Below, in pieces: positions 50,801 through 59,360 of a DNA stretch of 64,000 nucleotides (its first letter is position 1; each line of letters opens with the position of its first letter). The position numbers and the translations under genes are program-made. The DNA comes from Imbricaverruca yamaguchii (lineage: Eukaryota > Arthropoda > Thecostraca > Neoverrucidae): contig JAOTOL010001336.1 in NCBI GenBank assembly GCA_034440575.1, positions 590,501 to 654,500 on the forward strand. Direction: 5' to 3'. Under the pieces are notes generated by a model. That model saw nothing but the letters and a program-made list of their open reading frames with translations, did no database searches and was not told where the DNA came from.

Positions 50801-53800
50801 GTCAATGTTCTATCTACCATTCGGCATATGTTTTTAGTGCCTTAATTTCATGGTTGAAAATCACGCAAGTATTAGCACCATGCTACGAGAACAAGACCAA
50901 ACCAAAAACACCGGTTCAGCTGCACGCTGAATGGTAACTTCAACCCGCACCGTCCGCCACACAACACGCACCGCCCGCCCCATAACCCGCACCGTCCGCC
51001 ACACAACACGCACCGCCCGCCCCATAACCCGCACCGTCCGCCACACAACACGCACCGCCCGCCCCACAACCCGCACCGTCCGCCCGACAACCCGCACCGT
51101 CCGCCACACAACACGCACCGCCCGCCCCATAACCCGCACCGTCCGCCACACAACACGCACCGTCCACCACACAACACGCACCGCCCGCCACACAACCCGC
51201 ACCGCCCGCCACACAACACGCACCGCCCGCCACACAACCCGCACCGCCCGCCACACAACACGCACCGCCCGCCCCATAACCCGCACCGTCCGCCACACAA
51301 CCCGCACCGCCCGCCACACAACCCGCACCATCCGCCCCATAACCCGCACCGTCCGCCACACAACCCGCACCGCCCGCCACACAACCCGCACCGTCCACCA
51401 CACAACACGCACCGCCCGCCCCATAACCCGCACCATCCACCACACAACACGCACCGCCCGCCACACAACCCGCACCGTCCGCCACACAACCCGCACCGCC
51501 CGCCCCATAACCCGCACCGTCCGCCACACAACCCGCACCGTCCGCCACACAACCCGCACCATCCGCCCCACAACCCGCACCATCCACCACACAACCCGCA
51601 CCGCCCGCCACACAACACGCACCATCCGCCCCACAACCCGCACCGTCCGCCACACAACCCGCACCGTCCGCCACACAACCCGCACCGCCCGCCACACAAC
51701 CCGCACCATCCGCCACACAACCCGCACCATCCACCACACAACACGCACCGCCCGCCCCATAACCCGCACCATCCACCACACAACACGCACCGCCCGCCAC
51801 ACAACACGCACCATCCGCCCCACAACCCGCACCATCCGCCACACAACACGCACCGCCCGCCCCATAACCCGCACCGGGAAGCCGACCAGCTCGAAGGCGC
51901 GGCGCAGTATCTTGAAGGCCTCGTCGGCGCCGGGCGTGCGACTCTTGTCCGGGTGCACCAGCAGCGCTTGGCGCCGATAGTACTTCTTGACGTCGGCGTC
52001 CGAACAGTCCTGCGTCACGCCCAGGATACTGCAACACCGGGTCTCCAGGTCACATGTCACAGGTCACAGGCGGCACAGGCCACCGGGTCAGGAGCATCAC
52101 AGATCAGTGGAGCGGTTACTGAGGGTATATGGGGGCTTTCTGCAACGCCGGGGCACGAGTCACATGTCAGTAAAGAGTTCAATGCAGATGCATGTGCACC
52201 ATCTGCAACACTGGGTCATCGGATCACAGTCATAAAAAAACACGGGCTGACCTTCCCAGGAGGCGGCAGTAAAAGTCTACAGGAGAACTTCAGAGGTCAC
52301 ATGACCTTTTCCTATCACCAGCTAATGGGAATATTTGAAATGCACAAGCAATCCTCAGGTCGCGGGTCACCAGCCAATAGGAACATTCTCACATCACAAA
52401 AAAAAAAACGCCCACCACTACGCCAGGTTGTCAGTCGTCGGCCAGCTGGCACGGCACCAGATCACAGGCCACTGAAAGAGGGTGACCATCGGGCGTCAGG
52501 ATACAGATCAGAGTATTACATACTGCCATTAAAAAAAAAACATCATCGGAAATCGTAGCACCAGATGCGAGAGATGTGCAATGGAAGAAAATTAAAATCA
52601 ATTGAAATCAAATAAAAACTACAGGTGACAAAATGCAACTGTATATGGAACCATGTGTTTTTTTTTTTTTTTTGGGGGGGCGAAGACCCAGGATCCCTGA
52701 TGATATGTACTGCAATGCTACGTTGTGGCCAATTAAAGTTGAGTCGAAAAGTACAGAGCGTACCCCTATCAGACTATAAAGCTTTCAAAACAAATTTTTA
52801 CCGAACAGCACAAACCAAACCGCATAATAGTATACTTTAGCCAAAATTTGTTTTCCATGAGCATGCTGCATTACCCAAACAATTCTCCCACGACGACACC
52901 CATGCCTGTATCACACCGGTTAGGCCGCCAGCGGCGGAACACGGGACGATGCGGCACATGTTCGAGAGTAACCAGTGGTTGGCTGACGGCTATTCGGGCT
53001 TACGAGCGCATGGACCGTATCTGCCAAACAGCGCCTAGTATCAGCCGGCATCAGCCACGGGCAGACACCAGCTGGGCTGGCCTCACGTTCCACTTAGCAT
53101 ATAAATGCTTGCAGTACATCCAACATCAGTAGCAGCGTAAAAATATAGACAAACGGCTACTGCCCAAAGGACAAAGCGATGATGCGTTAGCGGACGGCAG
53201 ACCGATACAATATGCAGCGCCGCGCCATCGAGCAGCAACCGGGTGGGAACCGTGACAGGTGTCGCTCACCCGCCACAGCAGTGGGTCGGGCCGTATGGCA
53301 GCCCGAGGAGCAATATGCAGCGCCGCCATCGAGCAGCAACCGGGTGGGAACCGTGACAGGTGTCGCTCACCCGCCACAGCAGTGGGTCGGGCCGTATGGC
53401 AGCCCGAGGAGCCACAGCAACAAACGCGGCCCGCGCCTTATCGAGCAGTGCACGAATACCGACACCGCCCAACCGGACACAGGACGACAAACGGCGCACA
53501 AGCCAAGCCCAGACCAAACTGATATCGCCTGAGACTTATTATCGTTAGTCCACCTGGTATTGATATCAGAAAGCATGACGGTTCAGCACTAGAATGTGAA
53601 GGACTGCTGCGGCATGTTCTCAAATTGATGTCGCGGTTGAAAAACTCTCGAGCTGATTGGCTAACACTAACGATATTGCTATCACGAGACTAGTGTTGAG
53701 AAAGTAAACTGGAGTAATCCGATAAAGCATGTCTGCAAGCTGGGGTAACTGGGGCAAGCAAATTGCGAGTTCACTGAGGTAGAGTTGGAAAACACATGCA

Positions 53801-56800
53801 CCCTGTTCAATAGACGACATCAACTTCCCCATAATCCAACGTCCAGAGGTCGACGGCAAACGCCATATATATATATATATATTATATATTATATATATAT
53901 ATATGCATGTTAGACGTGGTGCAAGCCAAACCGTACGGGTCCTAGTCTTTACACGAAATCTAGTTCACACCCATATATGCAGGTCCTAGCCCTTGCATGA
54001 AATCTGGTCCACACCCACCTAAGTCCTTGCCTTTGCGGGTCTGTCACGGCTCTTTGTTTTAGGTTAATAGCAATTGGGTAGACAATGCTGACCTTATGGA
54101 GATTTACATAGCTACGCATCGTCCGTTTGCACGCCAGTAGCGGTCAAAAACCGTATGCATGAGACCCAACATAGACATGCTAACCGTGGTACAAACCAAA
54201 TTGCAAGCACCCTTGCCTTTACACGGAATCTGCTTCATGCCAACCCCTATGGGACCAGATCTCATTACATGAGATCTGGTCCACACCCACCTATGCGGCT
54301 CCTCGCCTTTACACGAGATCTGGTCCACACCCACCTATATGGGTCCTTGTCTTTACAGGCCAGCAGTCTCTTCATGGCGTCGTCGCCGGTGGTGGGCAGG
54401 GCGATGTTTGCCGCCAGCCCGGTGGCGGTCGCGGCCGCCGGTACCGGCTGTCGGCTCCACCAGGCGGTGGCGGCCGCCAGGCGCGCCTCCACCGCATGTC
54501 GCACGGCCAGCACGGCGGCTCGGCCGCGTGTCCAGCCCGCCTCCGCCACGGCCACCACCATCAGCCACACCAGGCGTGCCGACATGATGGTCACGTCGCA
54601 CACCAGGTGCGTCAGCCAGGCGACCAGGGCGGCGGCCAGGCCGAGGCCGGGCGCCAGGCCGGCGCACACTCTTCGAGCTAGCTCACCGCCGGCCGCGTCC
54701 TCCGGGTCACGGCGGACGCGCGTGCGGCTCGGCCGCGGCCGGAACGCCAGCTCCTTGCTGATCCGCTCCGACTTGGCCGAGCCGCCCGGAGTCAGCAGGT
54801 TGAGAGGCTGCGCGCTGCGCGAGCGCGACAACACCTTGTTGTCCGGCTTGTTCATTGTCTCCTCTGCGGTGTGACAGGCAGATAATGGTGAGACTTGCTG
54901 ATCGCTCACTATGGAATCATGATCATGGCAAAGCCGTCAGCGAGCACGTCGCCGGAGATTCATATCGAGAAATCGGAGCTCAAGTGGCCAGATACGCACT
55001 CAGTTTCGGGAGGATTAGCGACGGAAGTTAAATATTTCCAGCCAGATTCAGCCTTGTACACCACCTGTCTACAAGACCACCATGCATGTGACCAGCATAT
55101 TTCCCGTCATAGAGCAGACATAAGACTGTTAGATCCACAATCGGCACGGCGATATTGGGTGTAAGTTTTCCGGACAGTTAACACAGACGAGATAAACAGA
55201 GCCACGCAACACAGTAGGCCCGAATCAGCTGCTTCGCCAGCAGTCGACGCGGCGACCGTCACAACACCGACCCCAGGACCACGCGAGCAACATCGACAGC
55301 GCCACCTACCGACTTTCTTGCCCTCGTTGGACGTCTTGCCGCAGTTCTTCTGCTTGCCCACGTTGACGTCGATCTTTTTCTGCGCGTCGCCGACGGCGGG
55401 TGGCGGCGGCGGCGCGTGAACGTGCGTCTGCGCCGGGCCCAGAGTCGACGACGAGCCGAGGTTGTTGTTGTAGTTGAGCGGTCGCCGCTGCACGGGCGGC
55501 TGCGCCCGGTCCGGGTTGTTGTTGAGCGTCTCGGCCCGACGCGAGGTATCCGCATCATCAAAAGACTCTGTCGGAGCCGGCACTGCCAGGTGAGGGAGCG
55601 GTCGGAGGAGCAGTTAGCAGAGAGAAGTCCAGGGGAGTCGTCGGCGCAGTGGCTGGAGAAGTGATAGAGAAAGCGGTTGGGGAAGCGGTCGGGGGCGCGA
55701 TCTAAAACAAAACTTACAGGGAAGCTATCAGGGAGCCTGCGTGGAAACGTTTAGGGAACCTGCGAGGAAGCGTTAAGGGAACTTACGGCGAAACGCTCAG
55801 GGGACCTGCAGGGAAGAGATCGGGGAAAGGATCGTACAAGTGAGAATGTGGTGGAGCGATCGGAGAGTACGGAGGCAAACCGTGATCAGTGAGACGATCA
55901 ACAGCATAGTTGGCGGTACCTGAACTAAAATAATGAACGAAATAATTCTAAGTCCTGGACTGAAATAATACAAACTGTACACAAATGAACACAGTGGAGA
56001 TCAGACTATGGACCAAATACCAAAACCAGCTGATGTTGGCATACACTCACTATCGCGTACCAATACCATAAAACAGCCGCTAGAACATAAAGCAGTATGA
56101 CGAAACAATTAGTCAACGTGCTTACCAGAGCGCATCATTTTCGGTTTCTTCTTCTTCTTGCCAGATTCTGTCTGCCTGGTTTCTGGCTGAGGCACTTGTT
56201 TGGCCGCATCAGACCGCTCGGCGGCGGGCGGCGACCGGACGGGAGTGCCCTCGGCGGTCGGCGGCGACTTGGCCGGCCTGGCCTCAGTGTCAGAGGAGCG
56301 CCGCCGGCGGCCGCCGCGACCACCGCGCCGGCCGCAGCCGCCCGACTCGGGCTCACAGTCGCCGCGGCGCGTCTGCTGCGTGCGGCGCGCCGTCGCCGGC
56401 GACGCGCGCTTCTGCGTCGGCTCAGGCCGCTCGGGGCCGGCCGCGACGGCCGTCGGCGGCGGCTTGGACAGCACCGACGAGTAACTGGGTCGAACTGGCT
56501 CGGATGGCTCCTCGGGCGGTTGCGGCGGCAGCGGCGGCTCCTCGGCGGCTGGCGGCTCGGCCGCCTGCGGTTCGGCCGGTACGGGCTCGGCGCCGAACGA
56601 CAGCGACTGGAGGCTGTCGGCCGCCGTGCCGCCGCGGAACCAGCCGCCGAACAGGCTGTTCAGGAACGACGCGTTGTTGCCGGCCGACGGCGGAGGCGGC
56701 GGCGACGGCGGCTCCTCATAGAGCGGCCCGTCCAGACCGCGCAGGTGCGCTGCCAGGTTGTCGCTGAGGCGTGCCGTACCGAACTGGTCCCCACCAGCGC

Positions 56801-57509
56801 GCTCGTCCGGCGGCGGCGAGTAGCGCGCGCCCGGCGGCGGCGAGCCAGACTGGAACTGCAGCGCGTCCGAGAACACGCTGCCGCTCAGCTGGCGCCGCAG
56901 CGGGAACGGCTGCTCCTGCAGCCGGTCCTGCTGCAGCGGGAAATGACGCAGGTCGTCCTGTTGCAGCGGGAGAGTCGGCAGACCGTCCGCGCGTGCCGAC
57001 ACAAACTGCATCTCCTCCTGCTGCAGCGGGAACTGGCCGGTGGCGCCCGGTTCCGCCGCATACTGTTCCATCGCGCCGTGCTGCGGCTGGTACGGCGCCA
57101 TAGGGTCGGCACGCATCGCGTACTGCGCCATCGGGTCGAATGGCTGCTGGTACTGCCCGGCGAGGCCGTATTGCGACGTGTAGTCGCACGCCGGCGGCGG
57201 ATACTGCGGCACCAGACCTTCGTGCACCGCGTACTGGCCGTACTGGTCGGCCACCACCTGCGGCTGCGGTGGCGGCTGTGGCGGCGGTGCTGGCGGTGGC
57301 GGCGGCGGCGGGTAGTGGCGCAGCGGCTCGTGATGCGGCGAGAGGCGCCGCGGGTCGGCCGGCAACCAGGCGGCCGATGCTCCGCCGAAAGGTGCATACT
57401 GACCGCCGGCGGCCATCTCCCGTGACACCAGCTCAGAGGCTATCCGCTCCAGCAGAGCGCTGCCGCTAGTCCGGTGGACCCGATCCCCCTCCGGTTCCCT
57501 GGACTGCAT
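32771..57509 (-). CDS. DNAJC14: DNAJC14-like (Jiv) J-domain membrane co-chaperone, eight exons
   Basis: Exons in transcript order: 57509-56126, 55582-55310, 54863-54335, 52028-51875, 50510-50383, 49909-49807, 41777-41578, 32876-32771. They sum to 2877 nt, 958 residues plus stop, with every junction in matching phase. Domains: Pro/Gln/Tyr-rich N-terminus (1 to about 440), Lys-rich segment (about 447-460), hydrophobic stretches (about 618-660), J domain (about 726-790) with HPD at 754-756, cysteine cluster (824-849), and the Jiv90 block with GDIWAES and YDITEW. Family knowledge: DNAJC14 is an ER-membrane Hsp70 co-chaperone involved in receptor export and is a known host factor for some flaviviruses. 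The intact HPD implies Hsp70 stimulation. The vertebrate protein is, from memory, about 700 residues, so the N-terminus here is longer. Several introns begin or end in tandem repeats that copy the splice site. Confidence 0.9.
33480..33645 (+). repeat. 54-bp tandem repeat, three copies
   Basis: GCGACAACCTAATATCACAA, TTTTGATTGCACATATT and CGACGGCAAA recur at about 33480, 33534 and 33588. It lies in the last DNAJC14 intron and is not coding. Confidence 0.75.
35134..35191 (-). mobile_element. 58-bp retroposon insertion with 13-bp target duplication
   Basis: Flanked by ATGACATTATTAC at 35121-35133 and 35192-35204. On the minus strand the insert reads GGGCGCTGTATGACCGAAG then GATGTGCCCC, followed by an AACC-type simple tail. 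It matches the 3' hairpin tail of the LINEs at 36.3 and 43.1 kb. Confidence 0.8.
36480..37190 (-). pseudogene. LINE RNase H and C-terminal fragment
   Basis: Starts with SVYTSELVAILKALCFIE (RNase H second strand and Glu helix) and continues with VLSDSLNSLSALESF (third acidic residue region) and FCWIPSHVGIRGNEHADAAAK, the conserved end of RNase H. After a frameshift the cysteine motif CPRCSSPLTVHHILTC appears. These are the last domains of an I/R1-type ORF2. Confidence 0.85.
37395..38745 (-). pseudogene. LINE ORF1 (Gag-like, three CCHC knuckles)
   Basis: From about 38745 the frame encodes a Gag N-terminal part (FMYSIRTPGGPGDIAIPIKV). It shifts at a run of C/G near 38395 and continues as ITEAEIVDEL-like sequence, KIILTFNSTDLPSTVSVG, then zinc knuckles CFRCQRYGHTTQHC, CGRCGSADHTIDIC and CVNCRRRQ. 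A Pro-rich tail follows to 37395. Gag proteins of this type coat the LINE RNA. The frameshift makes this copy inactive unless it is a homopolymer error. Confidence 0.85.
39140..39300. repeat. GC-rich repeat shared with 59240-59360
   Basis: GGGGACCTCAACCTCC, CAGTCAACCCCGGGGGACGG and CCCGATAAAACGGAG recur at 59283-59350 in diverged form. It lies just upstream (5') of the minus-strand LINE at 36.3-38.8 kb, so it may be that element's 5' untranslated region. Confidence 0.6.
39930..41643 (-). repeat. 75-bp tandem array made of an exon end plus its splice donor
   Basis: About 22 units of 75 bp. The right half is nearly identical and the left end is degenerate (40230-40450). On the minus strand each unit reads TVQYRIISGAKRHRQPV and EPS, then GTGAGT and about ten intron bases. 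That is the last 60 or so coding bases of DNAJC14 exon 7 with its 5' splice site. The true exon forms the first unit. Because 75 is divisible by 3, open frames of about 350 codons appear in three frames; they are not genes. Confidence 0.95.
41578..41777 (-). CDS. DNAJC14: DNAJC14 exon 7: Jiv90 signature
   Basis: Acceptor CCGATGCAG. It encodes GDIWAESSWLGLLWRYYA, CMDGAVYDITEWAGCQ, and LKHLQANHHTVQYRI, the most conserved block of DNAJC14 relatives. It ends at TC|GTGAGT, and the next exon's single base completes Ser. If unspliced, the frame would meet TGA one codon later. This exon is bordered on both sides by tandem copies of its own junctions: 73-bp repeats of the acceptor side and 75-bp repeats of the donor side. 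Confidence 0.9.
41705..41935 (-). repeat. 73-bp repeats of the exon 7 acceptor
   Basis: Reading the minus strand, ctgctacag followed by GGCGACATCTGG occurs at 41850, and the true acceptor with the same exon start lies 73 bp on at 41777. A third, weaker copy lies near 41922. The upstream copy covers the polypyrimidine side, the AG and about 30 coding bases. Use of the upstream AG would shift the frame, since 73 is not a multiple of 3. Confidence 0.75.
42235..43035 (-). repeat. Interspersed non-coding repeat, copy 2 of 3 (reverse)
   Basis: Reverse complement of the family at 28240 and 60813, with matching blocks such as the complement of GGTCAGGTCATCAAGGGTCA, the AAGATAAGCAAACG region and CTAAGCGTCGCACAAAAACG. 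A G-run lies at its left side. It is in the intron between DNAJC14 exons 6 and 7. Confidence 0.75.
43052..44001 (-). mobile_element. Second copy of the same LINE family, 3' part
   Basis: Minus strand: FTAELYAILQALYFI and KHVVFTDS of RNase H (44001-43730), then frameshifts, then RPVCPRCPNPLTVYHVLVGC and a C-terminal stretch ending near 43179. The 3' hairpin motif and a (CCAAT)n-type tail follow, visible as repeated GGATT at 43051-43075. It matches the 36.3 kb copy in the cysteine motif and the tail. Decayed and 5'-truncated. Confidence 0.8.
44002..46844 (-). other. Intronic sequence of DNAJC14 without recognised content
   Basis: AT-rich, with only a short GTGCAAAG triplet repeat at 45897-45923. 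No coding or repeat family is recognised. Confidence 0.45.
46845..47175 (+). mobile_element. Decayed 3' end of a CR1/L2-like LINE
   Basis: In mixed frames the plus strand gives VAYETRLKKI, GLIKVFKFIHG, HQLKIKVNHIRIKTRQFFF and SRVV. These line up in order with the last 120 residues of the LINE at the right edge. Many stops are present, so it is an old 5'-truncated copy in a DNAJC14 intron. Confidence 0.7.
47176..49806 (-). other. Intronic sequence of DNAJC14 with G-runs
   Basis: G-rich tracts at 47349-47380 and 47422-47433, otherwise AT-rich and featureless. No gene is supported. Confidence 0.45.
49807..49909 (-). CDS. DNAJC14: DNAJC14 exon 6: cysteine cluster of Jiv90
   Basis: Acceptor TGCGTCAG, donor GTGAGT. 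It encodes C-x2-C (CNNC), RRHRRT, then CYAARDCATC and HAARE. The paired C-x2-C motifs and the Cys before HAARE are the likely zinc ligands of the Jiv90 region. It ends in phase 0, directly preceding GDIWAES of the next exon. Confidence 0.9.
50383..50510 (-). CDS. DNAJC14: DNAJC14 exon 5: end of J domain and helical linker
   Basis: Acceptor GTGGGCAG, donor GTCAGC. DQRAAFDSQ continues the J-domain tail, corresponding to the NPERRKEYE-type segment of the family. Then comes a charged helix, YTEELMTRLREKIEETQNTL, and AG of a split Arg. It leaves in phase 2, matching the next exon. Confidence 0.88.
50935..51874 (-). repeat. 21-bp array starting at the J-exon splice donor
   Basis: About 44 units of 21 bp, each on the minus strand reading GTGCGGGTTGTGTGGCGGAC or a close variant. 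The first unit begins exactly at the GT of the exon 4 donor, so every unit offers CG|GTGCGG or CG|GTGCGT. The unit is a multiple of 3, giving spurious open frames of 325-399 codons on both strands (RVVWRAV, TRTVRHT and similar). Confidence 0.95.
51875..52028 (-). CDS. DNAJC14: DNAJC14 exon 4: J domain core with HPD
   Basis: Acceptor GTGTTGCAG, donor CCG|GTGCGG. One base completes Ser, then ILGVTQDCSDADVKKYYRR, ALLVHPDKSR, and ADEAFKILRRAFELVGFP. This covers helices I-III with the catalytic-loop HPD intact. The downstream intron starts at once with the 21-bp array, whose units carry the same GTGCGG donor. Copies of the acceptor sequence lie about 110 and 170 bp upstream. Confidence 0.93.
52029..52216 (-). 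repeat. Repeated acceptor region of the J exon
   Basis: The complement of GTGTTGCAG with adjacent TGACATGTGA-like sequence occurs at 52029, 52140 and 52203. The first is the real acceptor of DNAJC14 exon 4. Spacing is uneven (111 and 63 bp) and the copies are imperfect. Confidence 0.6.
53208..53412 (+). repeat. 103-bp tandem duplication
   Basis: CAATATGCAGCGCCGC through GGCAGCCCGAGGAG occurs at 53208 and again at 53311 with almost no change. It lies in the intron between DNAJC14 exons 3 and 4. Confidence 0.9.
53865..53905. repeat. TA microsatellite
   Basis: Two TA runs interrupted by ATTATATT, at the far end of the 44-bp repeat zone. Confidence 0.95.
53905..54357 (-). repeat. 44-bp repeats of exon 3 end and donor
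   Basis: On the minus strand from 54357, TGTAAAGACAAGGACCCATA then AG|GTGGGTGTGGACCAGATCTC repeats with TGTAAAGGCGAGGAGCCGCA and the same AG|GTGGGT. Progressively more diverged copies follow down to about 53905. The unit joins the last 22 coding bases of DNAJC14 exon 3 (ACKDKDPY) to its donor and about 20 intron bases. Confidence 0.85.
54335..54863 (-). CDS. DNAJC14: DNAJC14 exon 3: membrane segments and start of J domain
   Basis: Acceptor CACACCGCAG. After a basic stretch comes a hydrophobic region, LAPGLGLAAALVAWLTHLV and RLVWLMVVAVAEAG, that fits two membrane passes as in DNAJC14. It ends with LLACKDKDPY plus two bases of Ser, the first helix entry of the J domain, at ATAG|GTGGGT. Phase 2 matches the next exon. 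The last 22 coding bases and this donor form part of the 44-bp repeat unit that fills the beginning of the intron. Confidence 0.85.
55310..55582 (-). CDS. DNAJC14: DNAJC14 exon 2: polar linker
   Basis: Acceptor CACCTGGCAG, donor GTAGGT, phase 1 in and phase 1 out. It encodes a polar stretch rich in Asn, Arg and Pro (ESFDDADTSRRAETLNNN, APPPPPA) ending in Lys-rich sequence. No domain is recognised. It is assigned to this gene because both junction codons (Val and Glu) complete correctly with neighbours. Confidence 0.7.
55590..55830 (-). repeat. Degenerate 23-24 bp repeats upstream of exon 2
   Basis: Imperfect units of the type aggGAACCTGCGAGGAAGCGTT run from just beyond the exon 2 acceptor into the intron. 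On the minus strand several carry CGCAG|G or CTGTAAGT, resembling splice sites. Divergence is high, so unit number is uncertain (about 8-10). Confidence 0.5.
56126..57509 (-). CDS. DNAJC14: DNAJC14 exon 1: Pro/Gln/Tyr-rich N-terminal region
   Basis: ATG at 57509 directly follows GGGTTACAG, a possible acceptor, so an untranslated first exon is likely. The frame stays open upstream to 57614, so an earlier start cannot be excluded. It encodes 461 residues: a run of prolines near 66-86, many QY and PLQQ motifs, a Ser/Pro-rich middle, Arg/Gly-rich RGGRGGRRRR, and KKKKKPKMM before the GTAAGC donor. Low complexity suggests disorder. The opposite strand also shows a 442-codon open frame, a consequence of base composition. 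Confidence 0.75.
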
Positions 57510-58767
57510 CTGTAACCCGCACGAAATAAAGGTGAGTAAGTGATCAACATGCGCAACACCTGCGCGAATGTACACAGTCAGTGTTGGGACGATGATGTCG
57601 ATATATGAAAACACCCATTTTCTTCCGAGTTACAGGTGTCTTGTTGTCAGGGTGGAAACCACCACCAGTATGTAAATGTCCCAAATTGAAAATATGATAC
57701 ATGCAAGAAGCGGGCTATTGCTTGAGTCATGGCGGTGCTTAAAGTTCAACATCTCCCATGTCATGGAGAATGAATAATCGTCGAGAAATCAGCCCTATTT
57801 TTTCACTACTGCAGAAAAATGCACTTAGTATATTATTGTAAACTAGGTAGCATTATAACAAAAGCTTATTAACCTTGGCGAGGTATCTGAAAGCAATACA
57901 CTTAGGCTAGTTCCCTGCCAAGCAGCATTGTTCAGCCCTCCGGAGGCAAAAGGTGAGACGATGGTTAGCGAGCTATATATTTTCCTTAAAGGGTGAATCG
58001 ACTGCACTGGTTGTATAGCGGCCATATGGTGACCATCAGAAGCCAATCATGAAAACTCGATTGCAAAATAATGGAAAAACAGTGTCCTGCTGAGGAGCAT
58101 CTCCTGCTTACCATCTCAGCTAAAACATCTTTAGCTGTTTACAAATAGGACATGATATCCTTGACACAGATTCCATCCTTGCAGTTAGGACAGCATAAGT
58201 AATCAGATACGCAAGCATGCCTAGCATATCCCGAGCAGCAGTGTAAAATAATTCACCGTGTGGCCTGGAAATTCACAGTTAATGGAGTTGTGCTATTTCA
58301 TCCTCATCTTAGGTTTTCACCATTTTGCCACATGATGTATGGGCAGTCATCATGCACACGACTGCTAAATAATGTAAAATGCATATGACTGAAGTGAAAG
58401 GCATTCTGCTTTTTAATCCTTAAGTGACAATCCTTTATTTTCTTCCAATCTTTTACTATTCTCTAGCAAGTTCTTCCTTCATCCACACAGTTAATGGTGT
58501 AGTAATTTTAGGACACTGTCGAGCAGACACAAGGTGGACATTTCGGCTTGGGTCGACAGTGGCGGACAGGGTGGCAGCACCGCCAGGTGAAATCTCACTA
58601 GAATCGGTCGGTAATTGCGGACCCTGACCCTAGCATGCCAGCTCCTCACAAGGGTAGGTTGTATCTGTAAATTAAATGTGAACATAATGCTGTGTGCCCT
58701 GTGAAGCTCCCTCTTTCTGGTGCTCAGTCTCCATGACATGGAACCTTGCAAGACCGTAGACAAGTTC

Positions 58768-58833
58768 GTTCTTGTTTTTGTTATTGGAGTTTAGTGGCGC
58801 ATCGACTGCGTCGGTCATGTAACGCCCACGCAC
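58768..58833 (-). mobile_element. 66-bp retroposon insertion with 14-bp target duplication
   Basis: Flanked by CCGTAGACAAGTTC at 58754-58767 and 58834-58847. On the minus strand the insert begins near GTGGGCGTTACATGACC, continues with GTCGATGCGCCACTAAACTC, and ends in an A/C-rich simple tail. Same family as the inserts at 35134 and 63053. Confidence 0.85.
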
Positions 58834-59239
58834 CCGTAGACAAGTTCTTCTGATGTCACGCTTCGTACGTCATGGCAAATGAGGACACACTTAGAGCAGC
58901 TTTTGGCGCCATGAGTTATACAATCACAGATACCGTCTCTGGGACGCTTCTCCAATGGATAGTGTGCGTAAGCTTTTAAATACCCTGCCCATTAACATCC
59001 GCCTAGTCTCTCTCCTTAGTCAGGAAACTTCATTTCGATGTCACTGTCACTAAATTTGGCACACCCTACCACTGTACCAAAACACTTGTTGGCCTCACAC
59101 AGTTGAAAAACGGTGGCCTCACAAAGTTGTCCACCCACTCCTCGCCACAGCCGGCCAGGAGGGCAACCACCAGGCCACCGAACTCGACGACTCGCCACTT
59201 CGTTGGTACGATGCCCCACAAGCCTGCCAATCCTTCCGT

Positions 59240-59360
59240 GGTATTAGTATGTTCGTCCCACACAACAGGAAACGTGCGGCAGGGGACCTCAACCTCCATG
59301 GCTCCGTCAACCCAGACGGACGGCCCAAAGGAGCGCTACTATCCCGATTAAGCTGAGATG
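59240..59360. repeat. Diverged copy of the 39.2 kb GC-rich repeat
   Basis: AGGGGACCTCAACCTCCATG, CGTCAACCCAGACGGACGG and TATCCCGATTAAGCTGAGAT match the sequence at 39200-39285. No LINE coding sequence adjoins it here. Confidence 0.6.

Noticed and set aside
50861..52060. Open frames of 325-399 codons across the 21-bp array on both strands
   Set aside because: They are repeat by-products. Only the first 51 codons of one frame (the J domain) are coding, and a phase-consistent donor ends the exon there.
56097..57425. 442-codon plus-strand frame rich in Arg, Leu and Ala
   Set aside because: Antisense shadow of DNAJC14 exon 1 caused by GC bias. No domain is recognised.
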